The notes: generated by a model not told the origin, from the sequence alone. Shown: positions 44,463 to 53,475, counted from the stretch's first letter. The stretch: 64,000 bases of DNA from CAYFVR01 sp046541515 (GCA_046541515.1 JBKHDD010000003.1:19678-83677), one strand, 5' to 3'. Numbers and translations: made by a program.

Positions 44463-45161
44463 ATGGGCGCGATTCATTTTATCGGCGGCGAAAAGGGCGG
44501 CGTGGGCAAATCGGTGATGGCGCGGGTGCTGGCGCAATATCACATCGACCGGAAGGAACCGGTGGTGGGGTTCGACACGGATCGCTCCCACGCCTCCTTC
44601 ACTCGGTTTTACGCCGACTACGCGTCGCCGGTTCTCATCGACCGCTTTGAAAGCCTGGACGCCATTTTGGAAGGCTTCGAGGAGGCTCCGGACCCGACGG
44701 CCATCGTGGACCTGGCGGCCCAGTCCTTCGCGCCGGTCTCCCAGTGGATATTGGAGTCGGACCTGTTCGAGGCGGCCCGGGAGCTGAACGTGGACGTGAC
44801 CCTGTGGCACGTGATGGACGACGGCCGGGATTCGGTGCAGTTGCTGGGCAAGCTGCTGGACACCTTCGGATCGCGTCCGGACTACGTGGTCGTCCGCAAC
44901 GAAGGCCGGGGCGCCGATTTTTCCGCCTTCGAAGATTCCGAGGAAAAGGCGCGGGCCAAGGAGCGCGACGCGAAATTCATGACCCTCCCCCGCCTTCACG
45001 ACGCCACCATGCGCAAAATCGACCGCCTCAACAGCAGCTTCTGGGCCGCGGTCAACAACAAGGGCCGGGGCAACCGGGCCCTGGGCATTTTGGAACGGCA
45101 ACGGGTGAAGACATGGCTGGCGCGGAGTTATGCGGCGGTTGAGGATGTGGTTTCGCGATGA
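44463..45161 (+). CDS. ParA/MinD-like ATPase (orphan)
   Basis: 232 residues. The deviant Walker A GGEKGGVGKSVMAR sits at residues 8-21, with FDTDRSHASFTRF as the switch region and IVDLAAQSF as the Walker B-like strand. It ends with a basic tail. There is no ParB-like gene or centromere-like repeat nearby, so a plasmid or chromosome segregation role is not supported; similar solitary proteins occur with mobilisation or accessory modules. Strong ribosome site. Confidence 0.75.
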   Translation: MGAIHFIGGEKGGVGKSVMARVLAQYHIDRKEPVVGFDTDRSHASFTRFYADYASPVLIDRFESLDAILEGFEEAPDPTAIVDLAAQSFAPVSQWILESDLFEAARELNVDVTLWHVMDDGRDSVQLLGKLLDTFGSRPDYVVVRNEGRGADFSAFEDSEEKARAKERDAKFMTLPRLHDATMRKIDRLNSSFWAAVNNKGRGNRALGILERQRVKTWLARSYAAVEDVVSR

Positions 45162-45215
45162 GGGATTTTGCGGTAGAGCAGCGGTAGAACGGAGGTGGTG
45201 GGATCATGAAAAAAA

Positions 45216-45410
45216 ATGCGGTTCGGCATCGCGTCCCTGGAGGATTGCAGAAAGCGAACCATGCAAATCGTCCGGGGCGAATACCGCCCAGGTCCGGACG
45301 AGCCGAAAATCTGTTTTGAATCCGTGGCGGCCAGGGAGAGATTTTTCCGTTCGGGAGGGTGGAAATCTTTGGAAAATACGGAGGAATTGCCGGAAAGAAA
45401 GGGGCAATGA
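45216..45410 (+). pseudogene. Truncated HTH-type regulator fragment
   Basis: 64 residues. MRFGIASLEDCRKRTMQIVR and GEYRPGPDEPKICFES match the N-terminal arm of small toxin-associated DNA-binding proteins, but the winged-helix part that should follow is replaced by unrelated sequence. It ends overlapping the start of the broken vapB. Confidence 0.4.
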
Positions 45411-45621
45411 AAACCGTTTTGACCATCCAGGATGATTTGACGGCCGAGCTGTTGAAACCACGGGGACCACGGTGAAAAAGAACGCCGCCATCACCGCGAT
45501 CAAGGGCCACCTGGTCATGAAAAAGCGGGAACAGCTCGCGGACATGCCGGGCCGCTACGAATTTGGGTATTCCCAGGAGGATTTGGATCGGATGCGAGGC
45601 GATGGACTTGACACTCGTTGA
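45407..45621 (+). pseudogene. Frameshifted VapB-like antitoxin
   Basis: From the ATG at 45407 the frame reads MKTVLTIQDDLTAELLK and then meets a premature stop. Moving one frame at about 45460 restores TGTTVKKNAAITAIKGHLVM, REQLADMPGRYEFGYSQEDL and an end that overlaps vapC by 20 bases, exactly as a VapB should. One indel has broken it. Confidence 0.65.
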
Positions 45622-46003
45622 CGTCTCCGCCTGGATCGAGGCCTTTCGCCCAAGAGGAGATCCCAAAATCACGGAAGTTGTGAGGGAAAGACTCGCTGCG
45701 GACCAAATCCTGATGCCGGATTTGATCAAAGTTGAACTTTTGCGGGGAACCAAAACCAACGCCGAATTCGAGCGACTGAAAGAGCTTCTGGAAGCGCTGG
45801 CGCCGCTCCCAATTGAAGAAGCATTTTGGGATGATTTGTCCTCCTTTGGCTTTCAGCCGTTACGAAAAGGATTGACGGCGCCCCTTGTCTATGCGGCCAT
45901 CGCTTTGCTCGCTATCCAGCAGGATGTTCCGCTTCTGCGCCGCGATCGCCATTTTGATCTGATCGCGAAAAAATCCGATTTGAAAATTTTGAATTTCGAT
46001 TGA
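45602..46003 (+). CDS. VapC-like PIN-domain toxin with an altered active site
   Basis: 133 residues. LVDVSAWIEAF carries the first PIN Asp, DLIKVELLRG the Glu and LLRRDRHFDLIA the last Asp. The third acidic position, normally in a 'DxLIAATAL' block, reads APLVYAAIALLA, with no acid. VapC toxins are Mg-dependent ribonucleases cutting initiator or other tRNAs. Loss of one metal ligand alongside a broken antitoxin suggests an inactivated toxin. Confidence 0.8.
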   Translation: MDLTLVDVSAWIEAFRPRGDPKITEVVRERLAADQILMPDLIKVELLRGTKTNAEFERLKELLEALAPLPIEEAFWDDLSSFGFQPLRKGLTAPLVYAAIALLAIQQDVPLLRRDRHFDLIAKKSDLKILNFD

Positions 46004-46194
46004 TCAGCAAAGGATTTGGCCGGCCCGAGGGCCGGCCAAATGAAAGCTGGTCTTGTTGCGAGTGCCCCACCCGGCCGAGGCCGAGCCCGAAGCCAACAAT
46101 CACCGCAAATCCGCAACTATCCGAATTTATTGTGCCCGGATTTTTGTTGTTTAGAAGGCTCCGCCTCGGAATGCAATCCGGAGGCTCCGGTATA

Positions 46195-46625
46195 CCGTGG
46201 GTCAACCCGGACGGGACCACTGGCATACGCTTTCGTTTACGGAGCGCTATTCCGATCCCGCGGTGTTCATGCAAATCATGAGCTACGACGGGGAAAACCC
46301 GGTCCACGTCCGGCTTCGCAATGTCCAGCCCGGCTCTTGCGAATACCGTGGAAGAATGGAACTACCTGGACGGCCCGCATTTCGAGGAAAACATCGGCCA
46401 CCTGGTGGGGGGGAGCTGTCGCCCCATCGTTGAGCAATGCAATCCGGCATTTCGAGGAAAACATCGGCCACCTGGTGGTCGAAAAGGGGGTCCACGCGCT
46501 TTCGTGCGGGACGGATTTGCACGCGGGAACGACCCGCACCACCCAACGAATGGGGCGAGGAAGTCGCGTTTTCCGCCGATTTTGCGAACAGGCAGCCGGT
46601 TCTGATCACCCAGCGCCAAACCTTT
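46195..46625 (+). pseudogene. Fragment of a large surface protein with a repeated beta domain
   Basis: Pieces in shifting frames read HWHTLSFTERYSDPAVFMQI, NPVHVRLRNVQPGSCEYR, EEWNYLDGPHFEENIGHLV (shifted), then a second HFEENIGHLVVEKGVHAL and SADFANRQPVLITQRQTF. The pattern matches tandem extracellular beta domains with 'VxxRxRNV...EEWxYLDGxH' blocks. A 33-base DNA repeat (near 46374 and 46447) shows an internal partial duplication. No start or signal peptide remains. Confidence 0.5.
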
Positions 46626-47200
46626 AGAGCGAATTCGATAATCCCGAAAGTCCCGAACGCGGCAGAGGACGATGGATTGGGGGAAGCCGCGGGGACGTCG
46701 AGAATACCCAGCTCGGACTTGGCGAAGAAGGGAAATGAGCGTGTCCCCCACCAGCGAGTCCACTTCGTCCACAAATAAAACCGAGGGACCGGAGCCATTT
46801 TCCGATCACCGGAGCAAAAATTCCTGAAACGCGCCATGGCCGCGGCACTGGTCAAACAAATCGGAGAAAATCCGGGTCATGGTTTCGTCCCCCAAGACCC
46901 GGCGGGCCGCGCCGGCCGCCTGCCCAGGATGGCCCCCATGGCGGCGTTCACGTTTTCCCGGGCGGATTGGCCAACTTCCACGTTCATGTACAGTGCCCGG
47001 CATCGGCCCTACGCGTTCAAATAATCCATCAGCGCCGACAGGCAGGAGGTTTTCCCGGTCTGTCTGGGTGGGTGCGGAACGGAATATTTTTGCTGCTCGA
47101 CGAGGTACAGAATCTCGTCCAAATCCCATCGCTCCAGCGGGGGCAGGCAGTAATGGATGTCGCATTGGACGGGACCGGCGGCGTTGAAAAAGCGTTCCAT
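46626..47200 (-). pseudogene. Broken AAA-type ATP-binding protein
   Basis: From an ATG at 47200: MERFFNAAGPVQCDIHYCLP and EILYLVEQQKYSVPHPPRQTGKTSCLSAL with Walker A RQTGKTS, then a stop. Shifted frames continue ALYMNVEVGQSARENVNAAM, TRIFSDLFDQC, then VLFVDEVDSLVGDTLISLLR (Walker B) and FRDYRIRS. The coding sense ends at about 46626, abutting the surface-protein fragment of the opposite strand. Confidence 0.7.
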
Positions 47201-47368
47201 GAAATCTCCCTCGGGAAGGGGTCCGAGCGTTCTTTCCTTCCGGATCACGCCCCAGATCGGCGAATCGCGCCAAGGAAAAAAGAAGGGAGAAGCGGGCGTT
47301 TACGAACCCGTTCTCCCAACTTGGCAAGGTCGTTCCCAACGCCGGCAACGGCGCCGGCCCCCTCGGAA

Positions 47369-48001
47369 TCAGAATCCTTCCGCCAATGCCCGCGCCTTCA
47401 AAATTCCGTCGTCACGCAACGATTTGGCCGCTTCCGGGTCGCCGCCCAGGGTCGGCTCCACCATCACTTCCTCCACATCGGTGATCCCGATAAACCCCAA
47501 AATATTCCGGATGTAGGGCGCCTGGAAATCCAGCGCGGCCGCTTCGGTCCCCCGGGGGTAACTCCCGCCTCGGGCAAAGGCCAAAAACGCCCGTTTTCCG
47601 GTCACCAGGCCGCTGTAGCCTTCCTCCGGGGAATAGCTGAACGTGTAGCCCGGCTGCACGATCACGTCGATGTACTGTTTCAGCTTGTAGGGGATGGAAA
47701 AATTCCACATGGGAATGGCAAACACGTAGACGTCCGCCGATTTGAAAGTTCCGATGATTTCTTCCACCGCCTTCCAGCCCTTTTGTTCCTCGGGGGTGGG
47801 TTGCCCCCCGCCAAGAATGGAATATTTGGCCTGAAGCGCCGGGCCGTCGAAGGGGGGAAGCTCCGTTTCGAACAGGTGAATGGTTTCCAAAGTGTCGCCG
47901 GGGTGGGCCGTTTGGTAGGCGTCGACAAAGTTGTCGGCCACCGCCTTGGAGTTGGACCGATCCCCCCGGGGCGACGCGTTCAGGTAGAGCAGATGACTCA
48001 T
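47369..48001 (-). CDS. azoR: FMN-dependent NADH-azoreductase
   Basis: 210 residues, flavodoxin-like fold. LYLNASPRGDRSNSKAVADNF binds the FMN phosphate, FAIPMWNFSIPYKLKQYIDVI contacts the isoalloxazine, and LAFARGGSYPRG is the third FMN loop of AzoR/AcpD. It reduces quinones and azo compounds with NADH. AAAGGAG precedes the ATG at 48001. Monocistronic. Confidence 0.93.
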   Translation of the reverse strand: MSHLLYLNASPRGDRSNSKAVADNFVDAYQTAHPGDTLETIHLFETELPPFDGPALQAKYSILGGGQPTPEEQKGWKAVEEIIGTFKSADVYVFAIPMWNFSIPYKLKQYIDVIVQPGYTFSYSPEEGYSGLVTGKRAFLAFARGGSYPRGTEAAALDFQAPYIRNILGFIGITDVEEVMVEPTLGGDPEAAKSLRDDGILKARALAEGF

Positions 48002-48190
48002 GGAACGCTCCTTTCGAAATAGCGTTGGGTGGATTTTCAAAGCTAACACGCCCCGGCCGAACCGCAAGAGCCCGCGTTGCCGCTTCGGACCGCAACCGGG
48101 TTCATTCCGGGCACAAAGGGTTTGCCGATCGCTTCGATTTTCGATACACTGCGTGGCTGATTGAAACCTTTTCGCCGGAAGGAAACCGAC

Positions 48191-48382
48191 ATGGCGAATC
48201 CCAAAAAATCCCTGGAAGACATGGACGAGGACATGAAGGGCCTCGACCACAACGGCATGTTGCAACGCCAGTGGAAAATGCTGAAGCAGGTGCTGGAAAA
48301 AAACGCGGAGGCGGGCATCGATTCCGATGAATCGAAAGATGAAAACCAAGAGGACAACCCGTCCGAATCCGACGATTCCTGA
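48191..48382 (+). CDS. Small acidic hypothetical protein (63 aa)
   Basis: The sequence is strongly acidic at its C-terminus (DSDESKDENQEDNPSESDDS) and starts MANPKKSLEDMDEDMKGL. AAGGAAA precedes the ATG. Homology not recognised; the tail suggests a disordered or nucleic-acid-mimic end. It lies 42 bases before the cobalamin operon on the same strand. Confidence 0.55.
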   Translation: MANPKKSLEDMDEDMKGLDHNGMLQRQWKMLKQVLEKNAEAGIDSDESKDENQEDNPSESDDS

Positions 48383-48424
48383 ACCGACGCGGCGACCTTC
48401 TTCCCGAAACGGAGAGACGATCCC

Positions 48425-48859
48425 ATGACCCACGAATTCAGCGGCCATTACGCCGCCAAGCATCCCCCCGGCGCCGAACCGGATTCCCGCATCGCCGAAG
48501 CGGTAAAAGCCGGCGCCAAAGACGGAAAGGTTTCCTGCGCCGCCGCCCACCGCATCGCGACCGACATGGGGGTCCATCCGTCCGAGGTGGGCAAAACCAT
48601 GGACCTGCTGGAATTCCGCATCGTCAAATGCCAGTTGGGCCTGTTTGGCTACCAGCCCAATAAAAAGGTTGTGGAACCGGCCGAGACGGTTTCCCTGGAG
48701 CTGCGGGACGCCCTGACCGCCGCGCTGGTGGACGACCGGCTGCCCTGCAAAAGCGCCTGGAACATCGCCGACCGGTTCGGGATCACCCGCATGGCGGTGG
48801 CGTCCGCCTGCGAAAAGATGAATTTGCGGGTTTCCCCCTGTCAGCTTGGGGCGTTCTGA
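48425..48859 (+). CDS. Unknown protein with two repeated HTH-like domains, first gene of the cobalamin operon
   Basis: 144 residues. Two similar halves: VSCAAAHRIATDMGVHPSEV...CQLGLFGY (about 36-77) and LPCKSAWNIADRFGITRMAV...CQLGAF (about 103-144). Each has a leading Cys, a helix-turn-helix-like AA-IA-x-G-V pattern and an invariant CQLG end. The GTG of cobM starts two bases past its stop, so it is co-translated with cobalamin genes. It may sense or handle a metal, corrinoid or thiol; that is inference. GAGAGA ribosome site. Confidence 0.75.
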   Translation: MTHEFSGHYAAKHPPGAEPDSRIAEAVKAGAKDGKVSCAAAHRIATDMGVHPSEVGKTMDLLEFRIVKCQLGLFGYQPNKKVVEPAETVSLELRDALTAALVDDRLPCKSAWNIADRFGITRMAVASACEKMNLRVSPCQLGAF

Positions 48860-48861
48860 GC

Positions 48862-49644
48862 GTGGAAACCTTTCCCATTCAATTCGTCGGCGCGGGTCCC
48901 GGCGACCCCGACCTGATCACCGTGAAGGGAAGCCGGGCCCTGGCCGAGGCCGACCGGGTGGTCTACGCCGGTTCCCTGGTGCCCGAGGCGGTGTTGCGCT
49001 GGTGCCGGGAAGACTGCGACCGGATCAACAGCGCCGGACTGTACCTGACCGAAATCGTAAATGCGATGGTCGAAGCCCAGACCGCCGGACGGAAGGTGGT
49101 TCGGCTGCACACCGGCGATCCCAGCCTTTACGGCGCCATTGCGGAGCAGATCGCCGAACTTCGTGCGCGGGAGATCGCCTTCGAGGTGATCCCCGGCGTC
49201 ACCGCCGCCTTTGCCGCCGCCGCCGCCATGGGCGTGGAATACACCCTGCCCGAAACCACCCAGACGCTAATTTTGACCCGGATGGCGGGCCGGACCCCGG
49301 TGCCCGAGGCGGAATCGCTGGCCTCCCTGGCCGCCCACGGCGCCTCCATGTCCATCTACCTTAGCGCGGGCATGGCGGAAAAGGTATCCGCCGTCCTGGC
49401 CCAAACCTACGGCCCCGAAGCGCCAGTGGCCGTGGCCTACCGGGTCAGCCATCCGGACCAGCGGATCGTGCGCGCCACGGTCCGGGAACTTCCGGAAACG
49501 CTGAACCGGGAGGCGATTACGAAGCACGCCCTCATCATCGTCGGCCCGGCGGTGGCCACCGCCCCGGCCGACGCCGCCCGAAAATCCCGCCTTTACGACG
49601 CCGGGTTTTCCCACGAGTACCGGGACGCCTCCAAGGCTTCCTGA
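48862..49644 (+). CDS. cobM: Precorrin-4 C11-methyltransferase
   Basis: 260 residues, GTG start. QFVGAGPGDPDLITVKG is the SAM-pocket start of corrin methyltransferases; LHTGDPSLYGAIAEQ and EVIPGVTAAFAAAAAMGVEY are the second and third signatures, and TLPETTQTLILTRM is typical of CobM/CbiF. It methylates C11 of precorrin-4 (or cobalt-precorrin-4). No other corrin-ring gene is in the window. Confidence 0.93.
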   Translation: METFPIQFVGAGPGDPDLITVKGSRALAEADRVVYAGSLVPEAVLRWCREDCDRINSAGLYLTEIVNAMVEAQTAGRKVVRLHTGDPSLYGAIAEQIAELRAREIAFEVIPGVTAAFAAAAAMGVEYTLPETTQTLILTRMAGRTPVPEAESLASLAAHGASMSIYLSAGMAEKVSAVLAQTYGPEAPVAVAYRVSHPDQRIVRATVRELPETLNREAITKHALIIVGPAVATAPADAARKSRLYDAGFSHEYRDASKAS

Positions 49645-49657
49645 CCGGCCGCCCGCC

Positions 49658-50725
49658 ATGCTCTCGGTTCTTCACGCCTTGCGGGGTCGCCTGCGCCAAA
49701 ACTGGTGGGTGCAGATGGCCCTGCTCTTCGCCCTGTTGATTTTGACGGTGCTGACCTCCGCCGGGATGGGCTTCATCCGCATTCCGGCCGAGGAGGTGGC
49801 CCGGATCGTCCTGGCCGGGCTGGCGGGCCAGGAAGGCTGGCTGGCCGGGCTGGACCCGCTTCATCCCACGGTGGTGATGGACGTGCGGCTGCCCCGGATT
49901 CTCACGGCGGCGGCGGTGGGCGGCGGGCTGGCGCTGGCCGGATGCGCCTTTCAGGGCATTCTGCTCAATCCCCTGGCCGATCCCTACACCTTGGGCGTCT
50001 CCGCCGGGGCCGCCTTCGGCGCGGCGGTGGCGCTGTTGCTGAACATCCAGGCCCTGGGCGGCTACTCCATTCCATTGTTCGCTTTCGTCGGCGCGCTGAC
50101 CACGCTCCTGGCGGTGATTTACCTCTCCACCGGGGCCGGGGGACTTTCCTCCAGCAACCTTATTCTTTCCGGGATCATCGTGGCCGCCATCCTTTCCGCC
50201 GGCATCAGTTTTCTGAAGTATCTGGCGGAAGAGCAGGTGGCCGCCATCGTCTTCTGGCTCATGGGCAGCTTCGGATCCCGCACCTGGGCCGACGCCGGGG
50301 CCGCCTTCGGAGCGGCCGGGGCCGGACTGCTGATCTTTCTCTTTTTCAGCCGGGACCTGAACCTGCTGGCCCTGGGGGAGCGCAGCGCCGCCTCCCTGGG
50401 CGTGGACACCCGGCGCGTCACTTTGGCCGTGCTGGTTTCGGCGTCGCTGGTCACCGCCATTTGCGTTTCCGTCTCCGGGATCATCGGCTTCGTGGGGTTG
50501 CTGGTCCCCCACCTGGTCCGGACGCTGGTGGGCCCCGACAACCGCCGCCTGCTGCCCGCCGCCTTTCTGGCCGGAGCCGCGTTGCTGCTCTGGGCCGACA
50601 CGGTGACGCGGGCCGTCCTTCCGGCCGAAGTGCCCGTGGGCGTGCTCACGGCGCTCATCGGCGGGCCCTTTTTCTGCTATGTCTTCCGCCGGCGCCAGAT
50701 GGGCCGGACCGCCATGGGCCGATGA
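49658..50725 (+). CDS. FecCD/BtuC-type ABC permease
   Basis: 355 residues with about ten membrane helices. DVRLPRILTAAAVGGGLALAG, FQGILLNPLADPYTLGVSAG and VSGIIGFVGLLVPHLVRTLVG are the FecCD/BtuC family landmarks, the last including the coupling helix. It forms the channel for cobalamin, cobinamide or a chelated metal; linkage to cobM favours a corrinoid. It starts 13 bases after cobM and its stop overlaps the ATPase gene. Confidence 0.92.
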   Translation: MLSVLHALRGRLRQNWWVQMALLFALLILTVLTSAGMGFIRIPAEEVARIVLAGLAGQEGWLAGLDPLHPTVVMDVRLPRILTAAAVGGGLALAGCAFQGILLNPLADPYTLGVSAGAAFGAAVALLLNIQALGGYSIPLFAFVGALTTLLAVIYLSTGAGGLSSSNLILSGIIVAAILSAGISFLKYLAEEQVAAIVFWLMGSFGSRTWADAGAAFGAAGAGLLIFLFFSRDLNLLALGERSAASLGVDTRRVTLAVLVSASLVTAICVSVSGIIGFVGLLVPHLVRTLVGPDNRRLLPAAFLAGAALLLWADTVTRAVLPAEVPVGVLTALIGGPFFCYVFRRRQMGRTAMGR

Positions 50726-51549
50726 GTTTCACGCTGGAAGGGGTCGATTTCGGCTACGAGGGACGGCCGGTGATCCGTGCGCTGGATTTGGCCTTGCCTC
50801 CCGGCCGGTTTTACGGCGTGCTGGGCCCCAACGGCTCCGGAAAGACGACCTTGATCGACCTGCTCTCCGGCCATCGAACGCCCGATTCGGGAACCATCCG
50901 CTACATGGACCGGCCGCTGGGCCGCTTCTCCCGTCGGGATTTGGCCCGGGAAATGGCGCTGGTGCCCCAGCAGTTCGCGGTGGATTTTCCGTTCACCGTG
51001 CAAGAGGTTGTGCTCATGGGCCGCTATCCTCACATCCCCCGCTTCGCCGCGCCCGCGGGGGAAGACCGGGCGGCGGCGGGTCGGGTGATGGCACAGACCG
51101 GGATCGCCGGGTTCGCGGATCGCCGGATCACGGAACTGTCCGGCGGGGAACGGCAGCGGGTGGTCTTCGCCCGGGCCCTGGCCCAGGAAACCCCCGTGTT
51201 GCTGCTGGACGAGGCCACCGCCAGCCTGGACATTAAACATACGCTGGCGCTCACGGGGCTGGTGGCCGAACGGGTCCGAAACGAGGGGCGAACCGCCATC
51301 GCCGTGCTTCACGACATGAACCTGGCGGCCGCCTGTTGCGATCACCTGCTCTTCCTTCGGAGCGGACGAAAGGTCGCTTTCGGTCCCGTTGCAGAGGTGT
51401 TCAGGCCCGAGGTGATCGAGGAAACCTTCGAGGTTCCCGCGCGGGTGTACGACGATCCGTTCACGGGGGCGCGGAAGGTAAGTTTTGTGGGGGCGAGTGC
51501 GATTGAGCGGGGGAGGGTTTCGGAAGGGCGAGAGAGAGCAACCCCTTGA
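50722..51549 (+). CDS. BtuD/FecE-type ABC ATP-binding protein
   Basis: 275 residues. Walker A GPNGSGKTTLIDLL near 35, LVPQQFAVDFPFTVQEVVLMGRYPH (Q-loop and family block), signature ELSGGERQRVVFARAL near 138, Walker B VLLLDEATASLD and switch HDMNLAAACCDHLLF. Pairs with the preceding permease (ATGA overlap). The last 30 residues are a non-conserved tail. Confidence 0.93.
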   Translation: MSFTLEGVDFGYEGRPVIRALDLALPPGRFYGVLGPNGSGKTTLIDLLSGHRTPDSGTIRYMDRPLGRFSRRDLAREMALVPQQFAVDFPFTVQEVVLMGRYPHIPRFAAPAGEDRAAAGRVMAQTGIAGFADRRITELSGGERQRVVFARALAQETPVLLLDEATASLDIKHTLALTGLVAERVRNEGRTAIAVLHDMNLAAACCDHLLFLRSGRKVAFGPVAEVFRPEVIEETFEVPARVYDDPFTGARKVSFVGASAIERGRVSEGRERATP

Positions 51550-51603
51550 CGCCCAGGGGCTCGGCCGCCCAGGGCCGCCATGTTGCCGCCCTTTCAGGGC
51601 TTT

Positions 51604-51715
51604 GGCGCGGGATTTCCGTGCATCAAAGGGCCGCCGCAAGGACTGCCCCTGCAACAGGCCGTTCGTACAAGGTTTGAATTTGTAGGGGTACCCCTTGCGC
51701 GATATAATGAAAGCA
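51604..51715. repeat. Palindromic repeat related to the 21.4 kb copies
   Basis: Contains GCCGCAAGGACTGCCCCTGC and, inverted, GTAGGGGTACCCCTTGCG, with a spacer between. It fills the gap between the ATPase and binding-protein genes. Resemblance to the 21.4 kb repeats is in the GCAAGG/GCCCCT core. Confidence 0.45.
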
Positions 51716-51723
51716 ACCTGCCT

Positions 51724-52746
51724 ATGAACAAAATCATTTCCCATTTGACCAGACCGCGCCGCCGGAAAGGCATCGCCGGTTCCATTTTTAGATGGATTTT
51801 TCCGCCCCCGGTTTTTCCGATCGCCTTCGCGCTGGTCATTTTGGCCGCCGGTTCCGCGTTCGCGGAAAACGTCGTGGTGGACCAGGCCGGGCGGCGGATT
51901 TCCACCGAAAAACCGTTTACGCGGATCATTACGCTCTACGCTGCCCATACCGAGAACCTGTTCGCCATGGGGCTGGACGAGCAAATCGTCGGCGTGCCGC
52001 GCAACACCGACTGGCCGCCGGAAGCCGGGGACCGTCCGATTTTCAGCTATCACGACGACCCGGAACGGTTCATGGCGGTCCGCCCCGATCTGGTGCTGGT
52101 GCGGCCGATGATCGATCGGGTGTACGCCCAATTCGTCCAAAAGCTGGAGCAGGCGGGCATCACCGCGGCCAGCCTTCAGCCGGTGGGCATGGCGGACATG
52201 TTCGACTACTGGCGGGATTTGGGAAAACTGGTCGGCCGGGAGGCGGCGGCCGAAGAAATGATCCGGGAATTCCAGGCGGGGCTGGCGGAGATTCGGGCGT
52301 GTCTGTCGGGAATTCCCGAAGCAGAGCGGAAGCGGGTCTACTTCGAAGCCATCCATTCCAAAATGAAAACCTTCGCGCCGGCGGCCACCCAAATTTTCGT
52401 GTTGGAAGCGGCGGGCGGAATCAACGCCGCGCCGGACTCGCTGCAAATGCGTCGGACCAATATCGCGGCCTACGGCAAGGAACGGATTCTGGCCAGGGGG
52501 GAAGAGATCGACGTGTTCATCGCCCAGCAGGGCGCCATGAACCCGATCCGGCGAAAGGACATTCTTTCGGAGCCCGGTTTCCAGGCCATTCGCGCAGTCC
52601 GGGAGGGCGAAGTCTACGTGGTGGACGAGCGTATCGTCTCCCGGCCGGGGCCCAGATTATTGGAAGGCATCCGCGCCATCGCGGAGATTTTGTATCCGGA
52701 AACAATGGCGGAGTGCGAAACAAAAACCGAGGGATCGCCGGAATAG
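51724..52746 (+). CDS. BtuF-type periplasmic binding protein
   Basis: 340 residues. A long N-terminus and signal peptide (FALVILAAGSAFA, cleavage near 47) precede a helical-backbone binding fold: RIITLYAAHTENLFAMGLDEQIVGV, ERFMAVRPDLVLVRPMID, AAEEMIREFQAGLAEI and PGPRLLEGIRAIAEIL. It delivers a corrinoid or metal chelate to the preceding permease and ATPase. It is separated from them by the repeat, and its ribosome site is weak, so it may be expressed differently. Confidence 0.88.
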   Translation: MNKIISHLTRPRRRKGIAGSIFRWIFPPPVFPIAFALVILAAGSAFAENVVVDQAGRRISTEKPFTRIITLYAAHTENLFAMGLDEQIVGVPRNTDWPPEAGDRPIFSYHDDPERFMAVRPDLVLVRPMIDRVYAQFVQKLEQAGITAASLQPVGMADMFDYWRDLGKLVGREAAAEEMIREFQAGLAEIRACLSGIPEAERKRVYFEAIHSKMKTFAPAATQIFVLEAAGGINAAPDSLQMRRTNIAAYGKERILARGEEIDVFIAQQGAMNPIRRKDILSEPGFQAIRAVREGEVYVVDERIVSRPGPRLLEGIRAIAEILYPETMAECETKTEGSPE

Positions 52747-52770
52747 CGGGGCGTTGCCGTTTTCTCCACT

Positions 52771-53475
52771 TCATCTTCCCCGCTCCCCCCCGGCCCCTCC
52801 TTCCGGCTCCTCCTTCTTCTCCGGCGGCGCCAACACGCTCCAAAACCGATCTTCCCCCGCCGGCAACATGCCGAACTCTTCTCCCACTTCCAGAAAGGCT
52901 TCGGCCATGTAGCGACCATATCCCCGCTGTCCGGCCACCAACGCCACGGTCATGTCCGGCCGGCGGAGCATCATCGCCAGGAGGCAGGGCCGCTGAAACA
53001 CCGGTCCTTGCAACAAATACGGCGGCTCGGCGCCCGGCGGCAGGGCGTCCAGGGTCGTGGCTTTTTCCAGAATGTCCGGCACCTCCGAACCGGCCAAGGC
53101 CAGCAGGGCGCAGCCGTCGGTGACGTCGGTAAACGCGCGATGGTAGGGCAGCGGCGTCGGCTCGCCCCGAAGCCGCCACAAAACCGCCCGGGTTTCCGAC
53201 GGACGCATCAGCAGCCGCCCTTCCCGGAACACGCATTGGTTCACCCGAGTCGGCAGGGGCACGTCGTCGATGGCGGGCGCCTGATCCAGCGCGGCGTCCT
53301 GCACGTCCCATTTGTCGCAGTGGCTCAGGTCGATCAGCCACGGTCCGCCCCCTTCTCCGGAAAACCGCCGGACCACGGTCCAATCGCCCCGGCTTTCCGT
53401 TTCCGCCGCGACCCCGGGCAGGCGAATGGGGGAAAAGCGGGGAAAACCGGTGGCTTTGGATGCAAAATCGTTCAT
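52771..53475 (-). CDS. Sarcosine oxidase gamma-subunit-like protein
   Basis: 234 residues. The second half (CALLALAGSEVPDILEKATTLDAL, PPYLLQGPVFQRPCLLAMMLR, GYGRYMAEAFLEVGEEFG) follows the SoxG/GcvT-like pattern. The N-terminal DLSHCDKWDVQ block resembles the aminomethyltransferase DLS motif. Position directly after the alpha-like gene supports the call. GGAGAGGG precedes the ATG at 53475. Similarity to SoxG is moderate. Confidence 0.65.
   Translation of the reverse strand: MNDFASKATGFPRFSPIRLPGVAAETESRGDWTVVRRFSGEGGGPWLIDLSHCDKWDVQDAALDQAPAIDDVPLPTRVNQCVFREGRLLMRPSETRAVLWRLRGEPTPLPYHRAFTDVTDGCALLALAGSEVPDILEKATTLDALPPGAEPPYLLQGPVFQRPCLLAMMLRRPDMTVALVAGQRGYGRYMAEAFLEVGEEFGMLPAGEDRFWSVLAPPEKKEEPEGGAGGERGR

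Noticed and set aside
44463..45161. ParA-like gene as a plasmid partition locus
   Set aside because: There is no ParB-like gene, replication gene or centromere-like iteron nearby.
48383..48424. Cobalamin riboswitch before the cobalamin operon
   Set aside because: The gap is only 42 bases, and I found no B12-box-like sequence there or before 48191.
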